DNA of 64,000 nt from Phenylobacterium sp. (GCF_030693625.1 NZ_JAUYAF010000063.1:1-64000), one strand, 5' to 3'. Shown: positions 17,292 through 26,858, numbered from the stretch's first letter. Program-made: numbers and translations. The notes: a model not told the origin generated them from the sequence alone.

Positions 17292-18791
17292 CTACCCCTC
17301 GGTCCGCACCCGGGCCACGGCGTCCAGCCAGCGGGCGTAGGCGGCTTCGCGGTCATGGCCGTCCAGCTTGGGGTCGTGGCGTTCGGTGGCCGGGCGGGCG
17401 GCGGCGGCGTCCTCGACGGTGGCGTAGACCCCTGCCCCCAGTCCCGCGAACAGGGCCGCGCCGAGCGCGGTGGTCTCCTGGTAGGTGGCCCGGCCCACCG
17501 GCACGCCGGTGAGGTCAGCCAGGCGCTGGCTAAACCAGGAGGAGCGCGACATGCCGCCGTCGATGCGGATCTCCACGGCCGCGCCGAAGGCGCTGGGCGC
17601 GTCGGCGCGCATGGCCTCCACCAGGTCCCGCGTCTGCAGGGCGCAGGCGTCGAAGGCGGCCTGGGAGATCTCGGCGAGCGTCGTGTCGCGGGTCAGGCCA
17701 AACAGGGCTCCGCGCGCCTCGGCGTCCCACCAGGGCGCGCCCAGGCCGGTGAAGGCCGGCACCATGACCACGCCATGGTCGTCCTTGGCGGTCTGGGCCA
17801 GGGCCTCGATGGCCGAACCGCCGCCGGGGACGTTCAGCCCTTCATTGATCCATTGCAGGGCCGCGCCGGCGATGAAGATCGAGCCCTCCAGGGCGTAGGT
17901 CGTCTTGCCATTGAGCCGGGCGGCGACGGTGGTCAGCAGCTTGGCGCGCGACAGCGGCGCGGTCTCGCCGGTGTTGACCAGCATGAAGCAGCCGGTGCCG
18001 TAGGTGGCCTTCATCTCACCGGGCCGGATGCAGCCCTGCCCCATCAGGGCGGCCTGCTGATCGCCGGCCACGCCGCGGATCGGGATGGCGCGGCCCAGCA
18101 GGGCGGCGTCGGTCTGGCCGTAGTCGGCGGCGCAGTCGCGCACGTCGGGCAGCAGGGCCGCCGGCACGTCCAGCAGGTCCAGCATCTCCTCCGACCAGCG
18201 CTGCTTCCTGATGTCGAACAGCAGGGTGCGCGAGGCGTTGGTGGCGTCGGTGGCGTGCACCCTCCCCCCAGTCAGCTTCCATATGACCCAGCTGTCCATG
18301 GTGCCCACCAGCAGCTCGCCGGCCTGGGCCCTGGCCCTCGCGCCCGGGATATCCCCCAGCAGCCAGGCGATCTTGGTCCCGGAGAAATAGGGGTCCAGCA
18401 GGAGGCCGGTGATCTCGGTGACTCGGGCCTCATGGCCGGCGCGGCGCAAGCGCTCGCAGGTGGCGGCGGTTCGGCGGTCCTGCCAGACGATGGCGCGGTG
18501 GATCGGCTCGCCAGTGGCCTTGTCCCAGATCACCACCGTCTCGCGCTGGTTGGTGACCCCGATGGCGGTGACGTCCCCGATGGGTCGCCCGGACTTCTCG
18601 ATCGCTTCCTTGATCACCGCGACGCTGGTGGCGAAGATCTCGTTCGCGTCATGCTCCACCCAGCCGTCCGCGGGATAGAACTGCTCCAGCGGCCGCCCGG
18701 CCTGCGCCAGGGCGCGGCCCTGCGCGTCGAAGAGGATGGCCCGGGTGGAGGTGGTCCCCTGGTCCAGCGCCAGGATCAAAGGTTCGGCCAT
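17292..18791 (-). CDS. glpK: Glycerol kinase
   Basis: A 499-residue FGGY kinase phosphorylating glycerol to glycerol 3-phosphate. The N-terminal phosphate loop LALDQGTTSTRAILFD, the signature GPIHRAIVWQDRRT-like segment near residue 100 (EPIHRAIVWQDRRTA), and the C-terminal IDGGMSRSSWFSQRLADLTG region match GlpK, and the length is exactly that expected. The ATG at 18791 starts directly at the conserved N-terminus. glpF and glpD are not adjacent. The divergent neighbour is a DUF2336 gene, and a long inverted repeat sits between the two. Confidence 0.95.
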   Translation of the reverse strand: MAEPLILALDQGTTSTRAILFDAQGRALAQAGRPLEQFYPADGWVEHDANEIFATSVAVIKEAIEKSGRPIGDVTAIGVTNQRETVVIWDKATGEPIHRAIVWQDRRTAATCERLRRAGHEARVTEITGLLLDPYFSGTKIAWLLGDIPGARARAQAGELLVGTMDSWVIWKLTGGRVHATDATNASRTLLFDIRKQRWSEEMLDLLDVPAALLPDVRDCAADYGQTDAALLGRAIPIRGVAGDQQAALMGQGCIRPGEMKATYGTGCFMLVNTGETAPLSRAKLLTTVAARLNGKTTYALEGSIFIAGAALQWINEGLNVPGGGSAIEALAQTAKDDHGVVMVPAFTGLGAPWWDAEARGALFGLTRDTTLAEISQAAFDACALQTRDLVEAMRADAPSAFGAAVEIRIDGGMSRSSWFSQRLADLTGVPVGRATYQETTALGAALFAGLGAGVYATVEDAAAARPATERHDPKLDGHDREAAYARWLDAVARVRTEG

Positions 18792-18809
18792 TTCGCCCCC
18801 CGCACTTAA

Positions 18810-18845
18810 ACAAGCTGCCCGCCAGATTTGTGGTTGGCAGCTTGT
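18810..18845. promoter_or_regulatory. Long inverted repeat between glpK and DUF2336 gene
   Basis: ACAAGCTGCC (18810-18819) and GGCAGCTTGT (18836-18845) are perfect 10-bp reverse complements separated by 16 bp. The repeat fills most of the 58-bp space between the divergent start codons (18791 and 18850). It could be a regulator's operator for both genes, or a hairpin in the leader of the DUF2336 mRNA overlapping its ribosome-binding site. Confidence 0.6.
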
Positions 18846-18849
18846 AACC

Positions 18850-20037
18850 ATGTTTTCATACGGGTCTGAGCAGAATCAGACCGCAACGATTCCCAGCAAG
18901 GAAACGGGTTTGAGCGTCGCCGCCAAGACGGAAGAGATATTGGGTCTGGCCAGGAGCCGCGCCGTCCAGGACCGCGAGCGCCTGCTGCTGGCCATCGTCG
19001 ACCTCTGCGACGCGGGCGAGGGCGCCGAGGCGGTGATGAGTTCGGGGCCGGTCCAGGCCCTGCTCTCCTCCATCTTCATGAGCCTGGTGGTGGAGGCCGA
19101 GCGGGACATCCGCAAGCGCCTGGCTGAGAAGCTGGCGACCGCCGCCTGGGCGCCCGCCGCCCTGATCAATGTGCTCGCCCTCGACGACATCGAGATCGCC
19201 CGGCCGATCATCAGCTCCAGTCCGGTCCTGCAGGATCCCGACCTGGTGCGCCTGCTCACCGAAGCCACGATCGAGCACCAGATCGAGGTGGCCCGCCGGC
19301 CCAATGTCGGCCCACCCGTGGTCTCCGCCATCCTGCATCAGAACGAGCCGGCGGTGCTGACCGCCCTGGCCGGCAATCTCACCGCCCAGATCGCCGACAG
19401 CGAACTCACCGCCCTGGTCCAGGCCTCGCGGCGGATCGTGTCCCTGCGCTCTCCCTGCGCCCACCATCCGGGGCTGACCGACGACCTGGCGCGCGAGCTC
19501 TACATCTGGGTGGGCCAGGCCCTGCGCCAGGCGCTCACCGCCCGCTTCCGCCTCGACCCGGAGGCGATGGACGCCGCCATCGCCGAATCGGTGCGCGAGG
19601 CCCACGGCGGCGTCGTCTCAGAGCATCCCGAACAGCAGGAGGTCTGGGAGCGCGAAGGCGAGAAGGAGGAGATGGAGCGCCGGCTGCTCGCCAAGCTCGA
19701 CATCGCCGGCCAGCTGCGTCCCGGCTACCTGCTGCGCGCCCTGCGCGAGCAAAAGCTGTCCCTGTTCGTCGGCGGCCTGGCGACCCTGGGCCGCTTCGAT
19801 CCCGAGCACGTGCGCCGCTCGGTCGATTCGGACCGGCCCGAACTGCTGGCGCTGGCCTGCGCCGCCGTCGGCATCGACCGCAGCGTCTTCCCGACCATCC
19901 TGGGCCTCGTCCGCGAGCTGAACGGCGGCAAGCCCGGCGGCGGCCAGGAGGGCGAACGCCGCGCCGGGGGCGCCTTTGGCCCATTCGCGCCGGACATCGC
20001 CAACGCCGCGTTCCGCCAGGCGGCCGGCAAGGTTTGA
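18850..20037 (+). CDS. DUF2336 domain protein
   Basis: A helical, HEAT-like protein of about 395 residues in the alphaproteobacterial DUF2336 family. Recognisable features are repeats of the form [45 protein letters not shown], with residues around 105-150 showing the motif best, and a helical C-terminus ending in a Gly-rich tail. The family's function is unknown. A second paralog lies on the other strand at 22314-23462. The start could be ATG 18850 or a later TTG near 18910; the N-terminal 20 residues are poorly structured. The NAD kinase gene begins 31 bp downstream, so cotranscription is likely. Confidence 0.85.
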   Translation: MFSYGSEQNQTATIPSKETGLSVAAKTEEILGLARSRAVQDRERLLLAIVDLCDAGEGAEAVMSSGPVQALLSSIFMSLVVEAERDIRKRLAEKLATAAWAPAALINVLALDDIEIARPIISSSPVLQDPDLVRLLTEATIEHQIEVARRPNVGPPVVSAILHQNEPAVLTALAGNLTAQIADSELTALVQASRRIVSLRSPCAHHPGLTDDLARELYIWVGQALRQALTARFRLDPEAMDAAIAESVREAHGGVVSEHPEQQEVWEREGEKEEMERRLLAKLDIAGQLRPGYLLRALREQKLSLFVGGLATLGRFDPEHVRRSVDSDRPELLALACAAVGIDRSVFPTILGLVRELNGGKPGGGQEGERRAGGAFGPFAPDIANAAFRQAAGKV

Positions 20038-20068
20038 CAAGACCCGCGTTTCTCGCGCACCTCGCCGC

Positions 20069-20854
20069 ATGTTCAAGGCGCAGCCCTTCGTGACCCGCCT
20101 GGCCTTTCTGGCCAGCGACCGCCCCGAGGCCCAAGAAGCGCGCGGGGCCCTGATCGCCCGCTACGGCGAGGCCCCGATGGCCGAGGCCCAGGTCGTCGTG
20201 GCCCTGGGCGGCGACGGTTTCATGCTGGAAACCCTGCACGACCAGATGAGCGGCGGCCACAAGCCGATCTACGGCATGAACCGCGGCTCGGTCGGCTTCC
20301 TGATGAACGAGTACAGCGAGGAAGGCCTGCTGGAGCGGATCAACGTCGCGGAGAAGGCGGTGATCCACCCGCTGACCATGACCGCGGTCGACTCCTACGG
20401 GAAGGAGCACAGGGCGCTGGCGATCAACGAGGTTTCCCTGCTGCGCCAGACCCGGCAGACCGCCAAGCTGCGCATCTCCATCGACGGCAAGGTGAGGCTG
20501 AACGAGCTGTCCTGCGACGGGGCCATGGTGGCGACCCCGGCCGGCTCGACGGCCTACAACCTCTCGGCCCACGGACCGATCATCCCCCTCGACGCCAAGG
20601 TGCTGGCCCTGACGCCGATCAGCGCCTTCCGCCCCCGGCGTTGGCGCGGCGCCCTTCTGGCCCACACCGCCAAGGTCAGCTTCGAGATCCTGGAGGCCGA
20701 CAAGCGGCCGGTCAGCGCCGTGGCCGACAACCTGGAGGTCCGCGACGTCCTGGAGGTCCACGTCGCCGAGGACCGGGAGATCAGCATGTACATGCTGTTC
20801 GACGCCGGGCGCAGCCTGGAAGAACGCATGCTGACCGAGCAATTCGCGGTTTAG
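20069..20854 (+). CDS. nadK: NAD kinase
   Basis: A 261-residue NAD kinase making NADP from NAD and ATP. The catalytic GGDG (residues 47-50, in [11 protein letters not shown]) and the conserved [17 protein letters not shown] motif are present, with NEVSL matching the NE/D site. It is somewhat shorter than E. coli NadK, as is usual in Alphaproteobacteria. The ATG at 20069 gives the expected N-terminus. It follows the DUF2336 gene closely and precedes the Hpt gene by 109 bp. Confidence 0.92.
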   Translation: MFKAQPFVTRLAFLASDRPEAQEARGALIARYGEAPMAEAQVVVALGGDGFMLETLHDQMSGGHKPIYGMNRGSVGFLMNEYSEEGLLERINVAEKAVIHPLTMTAVDSYGKEHRALAINEVSLLRQTRQTAKLRISIDGKVRLNELSCDGAMVATPAGSTAYNLSAHGPIIPLDAKVLALTPISAFRPRRWRGALLAHTAKVSFEILEADKRPVSAVADNLEVRDVLEVHVAEDREISMYMLFDAGRSLEERMLTEQFAV

Positions 20855-20963
20855 GATGTCGGGCGCGATCGCGCGCCGCGCGGCCATCTCGCCGCACCCC
20901 CGCCTCATTCGTTGTTAACGCCTGCGATCTAGGTTTCTGTGGACTAAGTTCAGGAGCCGAGTC

Positions 20964-21446
20964 GTGAGCCAAGAGAATTCCGGTCAGGTGATCCAGGTCC
21001 CCAACACGCTTCGCCTGAAGGTCGGGGGCCGGTTCGGCGCGATCGATCCGGCCGCCATCGCCAAGGCCGAAGCCGCGCTGAAGAGCCTCTCGGGCAACTT
21101 CTCGCAGTGGCTGAACGACGAGGTCATCAAGCTCGAAGCCGCACGCCAGCGCGTGAAGAGCGAGGGCATGAACCCTGAAACCATGGAATTCCTCTACCTG
21201 CGCGCCCACGACCTGAAGGGCCTGGGCACCACCTACGAATTCCCGCTGATCACCCGCATCGGCGCCTCCCTGTGCCGGCTGATCGACGACAAGGACAAGC
21301 GCATGCAGGCGCCGATCGCCCTGATCGACGCCCACATCGACGCCATCAAGGCCGCCGTCCGCGACGACATCAAGACCGACGAACATCCTGTGGGTAAGGC
21401 GCTGATCGAAGCGCTGGAATCCAAGGTCCGCGAAACCGGGCTCTAA
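20964..21446 (+). CDS. Hpt domain protein
   Basis: A 160-residue protein with an Hpt four-helix bundle in its C-terminal two-thirds. The phosphoacceptor is His82 in LRAHDLKGLGTTYEF. It should relay phosphate between a hybrid kinase receiver and another response regulator. The start is GTG at 20964. Three hybrid histidine kinases without their own Hpt domain lie in this window (23643, 28720 and 39216), so they are candidate partners, but none is proven. The family resembles small Caulobacter Hpt proteins. Confidence 0.88.
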   Translation: MSQENSGQVIQVPNTLRLKVGGRFGAIDPAAIAKAEAALKSLSGNFSQWLNDEVIKLEAARQRVKSEGMNPETMEFLYLRAHDLKGLGTTYEFPLITRIGASLCRLIDDKDKRMQAPIALIDAHIDAIKAAVRDDIKTDEHPVGKALIEALESKVRETGL

Positions 21447-21485
21447 GACCCGGAGTCCTTCTCCCATGAGAGAGGTCTCCTCCGA

Positions 21486-22271
21486 TCACATCACATTGGC
21501 CAGCGGTTCGGCGACGATGCCGTAGCCGGCGTCGGCCGGCAGGGTCAGGACGCGGCCCTCGGGGCGGTCCTCGATCTTCGGCAGGACGGTGACCAGGGTG
21601 CGCCCCTGCGCGCGCGCCACGCAGTCGGCGGCGCTGGTCGCCTCAGCCAGCAGCTGCACGTTCATGCGCGTGGGGAAGATGACCTTGCGCGCGCCGGCGT
21701 CGGCCAGGCGAAGCACCTCGGCCGGCTCGATCCATTCGGCGTCCACCGTCTCGCGGCCGTCGCAGGCGGCGAGCTGGTCGGCGGGCGCCAGGGCCGCATA
21801 GAACCAGGTGTCGAAACGCTTGGGGGTCAGGGGCGGGGTGATCCAGCGGGCGAAGATGGTGAGCGCGTGCAGGTCCAGCTTGGCGTCCAGGTCCTTCACC
21901 ACGTCCAGGAAGGCCATTTCGCCGCGATCCACCGCCTGGCGCACGTTCATCGGCGCGATCTGATCGCCCATCGGCGAGCCGTCGGTGTGGGAGGCCAGCA
22001 GGATGCCCGCCTCCTCGAACACCTCGCGGATGGCGGCGATCCGGAGGCCCCGCTGCTCGGCGTCAAAGTCGGCGTGGCCCAGGGTGTGGCCGGCCCAGGC
22101 GGGATCATGGTCGCCGGCGTGCGACTTGCCGCCCGGAAACACGAGGGCGCCTGAGGCGAAGTCGATCTGATGATGGCGCTTGACCATCAGCACCTCGAAG
22201 GTCGGGTCGTCGCGCAGGAGCAGGATGGTGGCGGCGGGCTTGATGTCCGCGTCGGGGGCGATATCGGTCAT
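21486..22271 (-). CDS. NUDIX hydrolase (NUDT19-like)
   Basis: A 261-residue NUDIX protein. The catalytic core is AAIREVFEEAGILL, giving the REXXEEXG part of the box, but the upstream Gly-Gly (VFPGGKSHAG) is about 30 residues away. The box therefore carries an insertion of about 20 residues, as in NUDT19-type acyl-CoA or nucleotide diphosphatases. A CoA-ester or nucleotide diphosphate is the likely substrate. ATG 22271 is chosen because upstream residues are not conserved. It lies just downstream of the second DUF2336 gene on the same strand, 42 bp away. Confidence 0.85.
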   Translation of the reverse strand: MTDIAPDADIKPAATILLLRDDPTFEVLMVKRHHQIDFASGALVFPGGKSHAGDHDPAWAGHTLGHADFDAEQRGLRIAAIREVFEEAGILLASHTDGSPMGDQIAPMNVRQAVDRGEMAFLDVVKDLDAKLDLHALTIFARWITPPLTPKRFDTWFYAALAPADQLAACDGRETVDAEWIEPAEVLRLADAGARKVIFPTRMNVQLLAEATSAADCVARAQGRTLVTVLPKIEDRPEGRVLTLPADAGYGIVAEPLANVM

Positions 22272-22313
22272 GCCCCAGCTTGGGCGCCACAGGCGCAGCA
22301 AGCAAGTCTGCTT

Positions 22314-23462
22314 TTAGGCGCTCTCGGACAGCCGCACCGTCTTGCGGGCCTCGTGAGTGATACGGTCCATCTTCTCCAGCAGATATTCGACGTCCTCGCG
22401 GGCGGCGTTGGCGGGCTGGGTGAGGAACCGCTGCAGCATGCGTTCCTGGAACCGCTCGCGGTCCCGGGCGCCGCCGTCGAACTCCATGGAATGGAAGGTG
22501 TCCACCCCGGCGCGGAAGGCGGGGAACAGGCGGGCCGGCAGCCCTGCCCGCTCATAGATGGCCCGCAGGCCCAGCGGCCCCGCGTCGTGAATCATCAGCC
22601 AGGTGCGGTGGTGCGGCACGCTGGCCAACTCGGCCAGGCTCCACTCGAAGAAGGTCATGTGGCCGTGGGCCAAGGACCGCAGCAGCAGGGAGGCGTTCAG
22701 CCGCTCGTGCTTGTGCAGGTGAGCCACGAAGCTCTTCACGTCCGGCGCGCGGCCGGCCTGGTCCACCAGGTCGATGGTGGCCCGCTCCTTGGCCCCCATG
22801 GCGATCTCGAGCGCCAGGTCCGGCGACAGGGCGTGATGGTTCAGCAGGTGGTCGCGGACCTCCTCGCTCACCAGGTCGATCAGCTTTTCGGTGACCGCCA
22901 ACGGCAGGGCCGCGCGATAGGCGACAGCGGCCAGGACCCGCTCGGACTTCTCGAAGCGCTCGATGACCTTGGCCAGCGCCCGGTCGGCGAAGTCGGCGTT
23001 GTCGTTAGCGCAGGCGGCCTCCACCGCGCGCTCGACGCCGTATTCCACGATGGCGTTGGTGACGGTCTGGGAGACGCGGGGACGCTTTGCGATCACCACC
23101 TGGCGCACCGGGCCGCCCAGGCGCACGATCTCGGCCAGGTCCTCGTCGGTGAACACCGGCGAGGAGGACAGCATCGGCAGGGAAATGCTCTCGACGTCCT
23201 TGGCCAGCCGCAGGGCGACGTCGCGCGGCACGATGGTGGAATTCTTCAGGGTGACGGCGAGCGCCCGGCGAACCAGCTCGCCGGCGTCGGCGGCCATGAC
23301 CCGCAGGATCTCCTGGGCCTGGACACGTTCCTCGTCCGACAGCTCGTAGCGGTCGATATTCCGGCACAGCTTGTGGGCCGCCACGGCCCGCTCGTCCGGG
23401 GTCGCGCCCTTCACCAGGGTGCGAATGTCTTCATCCGTCAGCGCCGCCCGCGTGGTCGCCAT
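22314..23462 (-). CDS. DUF2336 domain protein (second copy)
   Basis: A 382-residue all-helical protein of the DUF2336 family, paralogous to the one at 18850-20037. It shares the LPMLSSSPVFTDEDLAEIV and VIAKRPRVSQTVTNAIVEYG type repeats (here near residues 92-142). No catalytic motif, signal or membrane segment is visible, and the HEAT-like repeats suggest a protein-binding scaffold. It is divergent from a hybrid kinase across 180 bp and followed by a NUDIX gene. The placement of both copies among phosphorelay genes hints at a signalling role, but this is inference. Confidence 0.85.
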   Translation of the reverse strand: MATTRAALTDEDIRTLVKGATPDERAVAAHKLCRNIDRYELSDEERVQAQEILRVMAADAGELVRRALAVTLKNSTIVPRDVALRLAKDVESISLPMLSSSPVFTDEDLAEIVRLGGPVRQVVIAKRPRVSQTVTNAIVEYGVERAVEAACANDNADFADRALAKVIERFEKSERVLAAVAYRAALPLAVTEKLIDLVSEEVRDHLLNHHALSPDLALEIAMGAKERATIDLVDQAGRAPDVKSFVAHLHKHERLNASLLLRSLAHGHMTFFEWSLAELASVPHHRTWLMIHDAGPLGLRAIYERAGLPARLFPAFRAGVDTFHSMEFDGGARDRERFQERMLQRFLTQPANAAREDVEYLLEKMDRITHEARKTVRLSESA

Positions 23463-23642
23463 ACCTGCACCTGTCCCCGCCCCGGAATCACCGGAGTCCG
23501 TCTCCGTTATAGTGACTGGTTAGGCTTAATGATCGGTTGCTTGGCCGTGAGGTCGGGAAGCTGTGGATTAACCCTGGCCGGTAACTCCGCGCCAACCCTG
23601 AACCACTACCTTGCGTGGCGATATCTCCCCCAGAGGCGCCCC

Positions 23643-25454
23643 ATGGCCACGACCCAAGATGATCGGACGGCCGAGCCTATTCGGGGCGGCCAATCGGCGA
23701 CACAGCAGGCGTTGGAGGCCCAGACCGCCCTCCTGCCCTACGCCCTGGCGGTGTTCGCCGTCAGCCTCCCGGCCTATGTCTGGGCCGGCAGCCATGCGGT
23801 GAACGCCGTCTGGATGACCGGCACCTTCGCCATCTTCGCCGGCGCCTGGGGTGCGTTCTACGGCGTCGTCAACTGGTTGAAGAACCCCGACAACGCCGCC
23901 AACACCGTGCAGCGGGGACGTGTCCAGATCCTGTCGGCCCTGATCTGGGCCCTGGCCGTGGCGCAGATCGCCGCCTTCTCCGATGGCGCGGGTCCCGCTC
24001 GCGAGCCGCTGCTGATGACCGCCCTGGCGGCCTCGGTGGTGATCATCTTCTTCGCCTCCCCCTGGTTGCCCAGCCTGCTGATCGTGGGACCCGCCGCCGC
24101 CGCCGGCCCACTGATCGCGCTGTTCTCCCGCCCCGAAGACAAGGACCTGGCCAGCAACGCCTGGGGCGCCATCGCGCTGGCCATGGCGCTGGCCCTGATC
24201 CTCAACCGCATCCTGCGCCGTCAGTTCTCCCTGGCCGCCGAGCGCGAGATTCTGATCGCCGACCGGGCGGGCAAGGTGGAAGAGGCCAAGCGCCTGGCCC
24301 AGTCCAAGTCCGACCTGGTGGCGACGCTGAGCCATGAGATCCGCAACGGCCTGACCGGGGTCGCCCACGTCCTGGCCGCAGCCGCCGGTCGCAATGGTCG
24401 TGGCGCGCCCTCCCGCGAGCAGCTGACCGCCGCCCTGGACGCCGCCAACGACCTGATCGCCGTGCTCAACACCACCCTGGATTCCGAGACCGCCGAGGCC
24501 GGCCGCCTATCGGTGGACACCCGCCCCTTCGATCCCGTGGCCCTGCTGCGCGACCTGGTGCTGCTGAACCGCCCCAACGCTTCCGTGAAGGGGCTGGAGC
24601 TGACCCTGCATGTCCCGCCAGAGCTGGAGGGTGGCCATGCCGGCGCGGCCCTGGCCGACGCGCACCGGGCCCGCCAGATCATCGCCAACCTGATCGGCAA
24701 CGCCGTGAAATTCTCCGTCCGGGGCCGGGTCGAGGCCCGCCTCGAGATCACCCCGAGCGGCCGCCTGGCGGTCGAGATCGCCGACACCGGCCCGGGTCTC
24801 ACCTCCGACGAGCTGGAGCGCGCCTTCGAGCCCTTCGCCCGCGTCGAGCGCACGAGCGCCGGGACCTCCGGGGCGGGCCTCGGCCTCTCCCTGGCCCGCC
24901 AGCTCGCCCGCCTGATGGGGGGCGACCTCACCGCCCACAGCGCCGTCGGCGTCGGGTCCTGCTTCCGCCTGGAACTGCCCTATGACGCGCAGGCCGTGGC
25001 CGAACGGGGGATCGAGGCCGTGGAGGCCGTCGCCCCCGATCCCAGCGAGCGCCGCACCCTGAAGGTGCTGATCGCCGAGGACGACGCGCTGAACGCCGCC
25101 ATGCTGCGCGCGGTGATCGAGCAGCTGGGGCACCAGGTGGTTCACGCCGTCGACGGCCGCCGCGCCTTCGAACTGGCAAAGATCTGCGAATTCGACCTGC
25201 TGATGATCGATGGCCGCATGCCCAACATGGATGGTCCCGCCACCATCACCGCCGTGCGTGGCCTGGAAGGCCCCGGCGCTCAGGTTCCCATCGTGGCGGT
25301 GATCGGCGGTGACGCCGAGGAAGCCAGGGAATGCACCGACGCCGGCGCCGACGCGGTCCTGCGCAAGCCGGTCAGCGTGGCGGCCGTGGCCCGCGCCGTC
25401 GCCGACGCGGTCGCCGTGACCCGCAGAGAGATCCCCACGCGCCTCACGGCTTGA
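23643..25454 (+). CDS. Membrane hybrid histidine kinase with atypical receiver
   Basis: A 603-residue kinase. About five or six membrane helices (residues 30-195) replace a periplasmic sensor. They are followed by HisKA with His231 (LSHEIRNGLTG), a HATPase (NLIGNAVKFS, ADTGPGL, GAGLGLSLARQL), and a receiver from about residue 472. In the receiver the phospho-Asp is Asp523 (MIDGRMPNMDG) and the Lys is Lys575. The conserved switch Thr/Ser is Ile554 (VAVIGG), so signalling through the receiver may be altered. Start ATG 23643. It is divergent from the DUF2336 gene. Confidence 0.92.
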   Translation: MATTQDDRTAEPIRGGQSATQQALEAQTALLPYALAVFAVSLPAYVWAGSHAVNAVWMTGTFAIFAGAWGAFYGVVNWLKNPDNAANTVQRGRVQILSALIWALAVAQIAAFSDGAGPAREPLLMTALAASVVIIFFASPWLPSLLIVGPAAAAGPLIALFSRPEDKDLASNAWGAIALAMALALILNRILRRQFSLAAEREILIADRAGKVEEAKRLAQSKSDLVATLSHEIRNGLTGVAHVLAAAAGRNGRGAPSREQLTAALDAANDLIAVLNTTLDSETAEAGRLSVDTRPFDPVALLRDLVLLNRPNASVKGLELTLHVPPELEGGHAGAALADAHRARQIIANLIGNAVKFSVRGRVEARLEITPSGRLAVEIADTGPGLTSDELERAFEPFARVERTSAGTSGAGLGLSLARQLARLMGGDLTAHSAVGVGSCFRLELPYDAQAVAERGIEAVEAVAPDPSERRTLKVLIAEDDALNAAMLRAVIEQLGHQVVHAVDGRRAFELAKICEFDLLMIDGRMPNMDGPATITAVRGLEGPGAQVPIVAVIGGDAEEARECTDAGADAVLRKPVSVAAVARAVADAVAVTRREIPTRLTA

Positions 25455-25595
25455 GGCAGGGGGCCGCGAACTATCCGATGAAATCGGATCAGGTCGACTC
25501 TTGCTTGGTCGCGCAATTTTCCGACGAACCGGCCACCACTTCGTTGGATTGCGCTCGGCGCCCAGTATGATCCCCAAAACAGGTGGGGAACGCGC

Positions 25596-26792
25596 GTGCT
25601 GCTCAAGGGTCTGAAGGTCGTCGAATTCGCCTCCTACATCGCCGCCCCCGGGGCGGCGGGCATCCTGGCCGACTGGGGCGCCGAGGTGATCAAGGTCGAG
25701 CGGCCGCAGGGCGACCCGATGCGGCACGTCTTCGCCGACGCCAAGAGCGAGCTCACCGGCAATCCCACCTTCGGCATGGACAACCGCGGCAAGCGGGCCG
25801 TGGTGCTGGACATCGCCAAGCCGCAGGGCCGCGACGCCCTGGCCCGCCTCGCCGCCGAGGCCGACGTCTTCCTGACCAATGTGCGCCCCGCCTCCCTGAA
25901 GAAGTACAGCCTGGACGAACAGACCCTGAGGGCGGCCAACCCCCGGCTGATCTACGCCGTCGTCACCGGATATGGCCTGGAGGGCCCCGACGCGCATCTG
26001 CCCGGCTTCGACGTGACCGCCTTCTGGTCCCGGGCCGGCGTCGCCCGCATGCACGCACCCAAGGGCTCCGATCCCTTTATCCTGCGCACCGGGGTAGGAG
26101 ATCACACCACCTCCCTGGCCACCACCTCGGCGATCCTGGCGGCGCTCTATGAGCGGGAGAAGACCGGCGAGGGACGGCTTGTGGCCACCTCGCTGCTGGC
26201 CACCGGCACCTATGTGGTGGGGTCAGACCTGGCGGTGCAGCTGGTGTTTGGCAAGCTGGCCTCCAACCGTCCCCGCACCGACCCCTTCGATCCCCTGGCC
26301 AACTTCTACAAGAGCCGCGACGATCGGTGGTTCGTGCTGAACCCGCGCGGCGGCGGCTCCGACTGGCCGGCTCTCGCCCAGGCCTGCGGACGGCCCGAAC
26401 TGCTGGAGGACGAGCGCTTCAAGGGCGGCAAGGCGCGCAAGGCCAACAACCGCGAGCTGGTGGCCGAGTTCGAGGCGGCCTTCGGGGCCTTCGACTTCAC
26501 CGAGATCGCCCGCCGCCTGGACGAGGCCGACCTGGTCTGGGCGCCGGTCCAGACACCAGCCGAGGTGGCCGCCGATCCCCAGGTGGAAGCCGCCGGCGCC
26601 CTGGTCGCGGTGGAGGACGGCCACGGCGGAACCTATCGCTCGCCCAATTCGCCGGCCCAGTTCCCTGGCGTGCCCGCCACCCAGCGTCCGGCGGCGCCCG
26701 GCCTCGGTGAACACACCCGGGTGGTGCTGGGCGAGATCGGCTATTCCGACGCCGAGATCGACGCGATGATGGCGAGTGGCGCGGCGGGGTAG
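25596..26792 (+). CDS. CaiB/BaiF family (class III) CoA transferase
   Basis: A 398-residue family III CoA transferase. The N-terminus LKGLKVVEFASYIAAPGAAGILADWGAEVIKVE, here residues 3-35, is diagnostic. NRGKRAVVLDI follows, and the catalytic Asp is likely the one in TGVGDHTTSLA. Family members move CoA between organic acids (carnitine, oxalate, bile acids, itaconate). The substrate cannot be assigned and the neighbours do not help. The start is GTG at 25596. No partner gene is apparent. Confidence 0.9.
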   Translation: MLLKGLKVVEFASYIAAPGAAGILADWGAEVIKVERPQGDPMRHVFADAKSELTGNPTFGMDNRGKRAVVLDIAKPQGRDALARLAAEADVFLTNVRPASLKKYSLDEQTLRAANPRLIYAVVTGYGLEGPDAHLPGFDVTAFWSRAGVARMHAPKGSDPFILRTGVGDHTTSLATTSAILAALYEREKTGEGRLVATSLLATGTYVVGSDLAVQLVFGKLASNRPRTDPFDPLANFYKSRDDRWFVLNPRGGGSDWPALAQACGRPELLEDERFKGGKARKANNRELVAEFEAAFGAFDFTEIARRLDEADLVWAPVQTPAEVAADPQVEAAGALVAVEDGHGGTYRSPNSPAQFPGVPATQRPAAPGLGEHTRVVLGEIGYSDAEIDAMMASGAAG

Positions 26793-26858
26793 CGGCGGCT
26801 CTGGTCGCGAGCGCTGACGACCCATTGCGACCGTTCGCGGCGCTTCTATGGTTGTCGG

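Noticed and set aside
22170-23642. A long open frame extending upstream of the hybrid kinase on the plus strand
   Set aside because: It is antisense to the DUF2336 gene, has low-complexity Gly/Gln/His-rich composition and no domain. The kinase starts at 23643. Long antisense frames are expected at this GC content.
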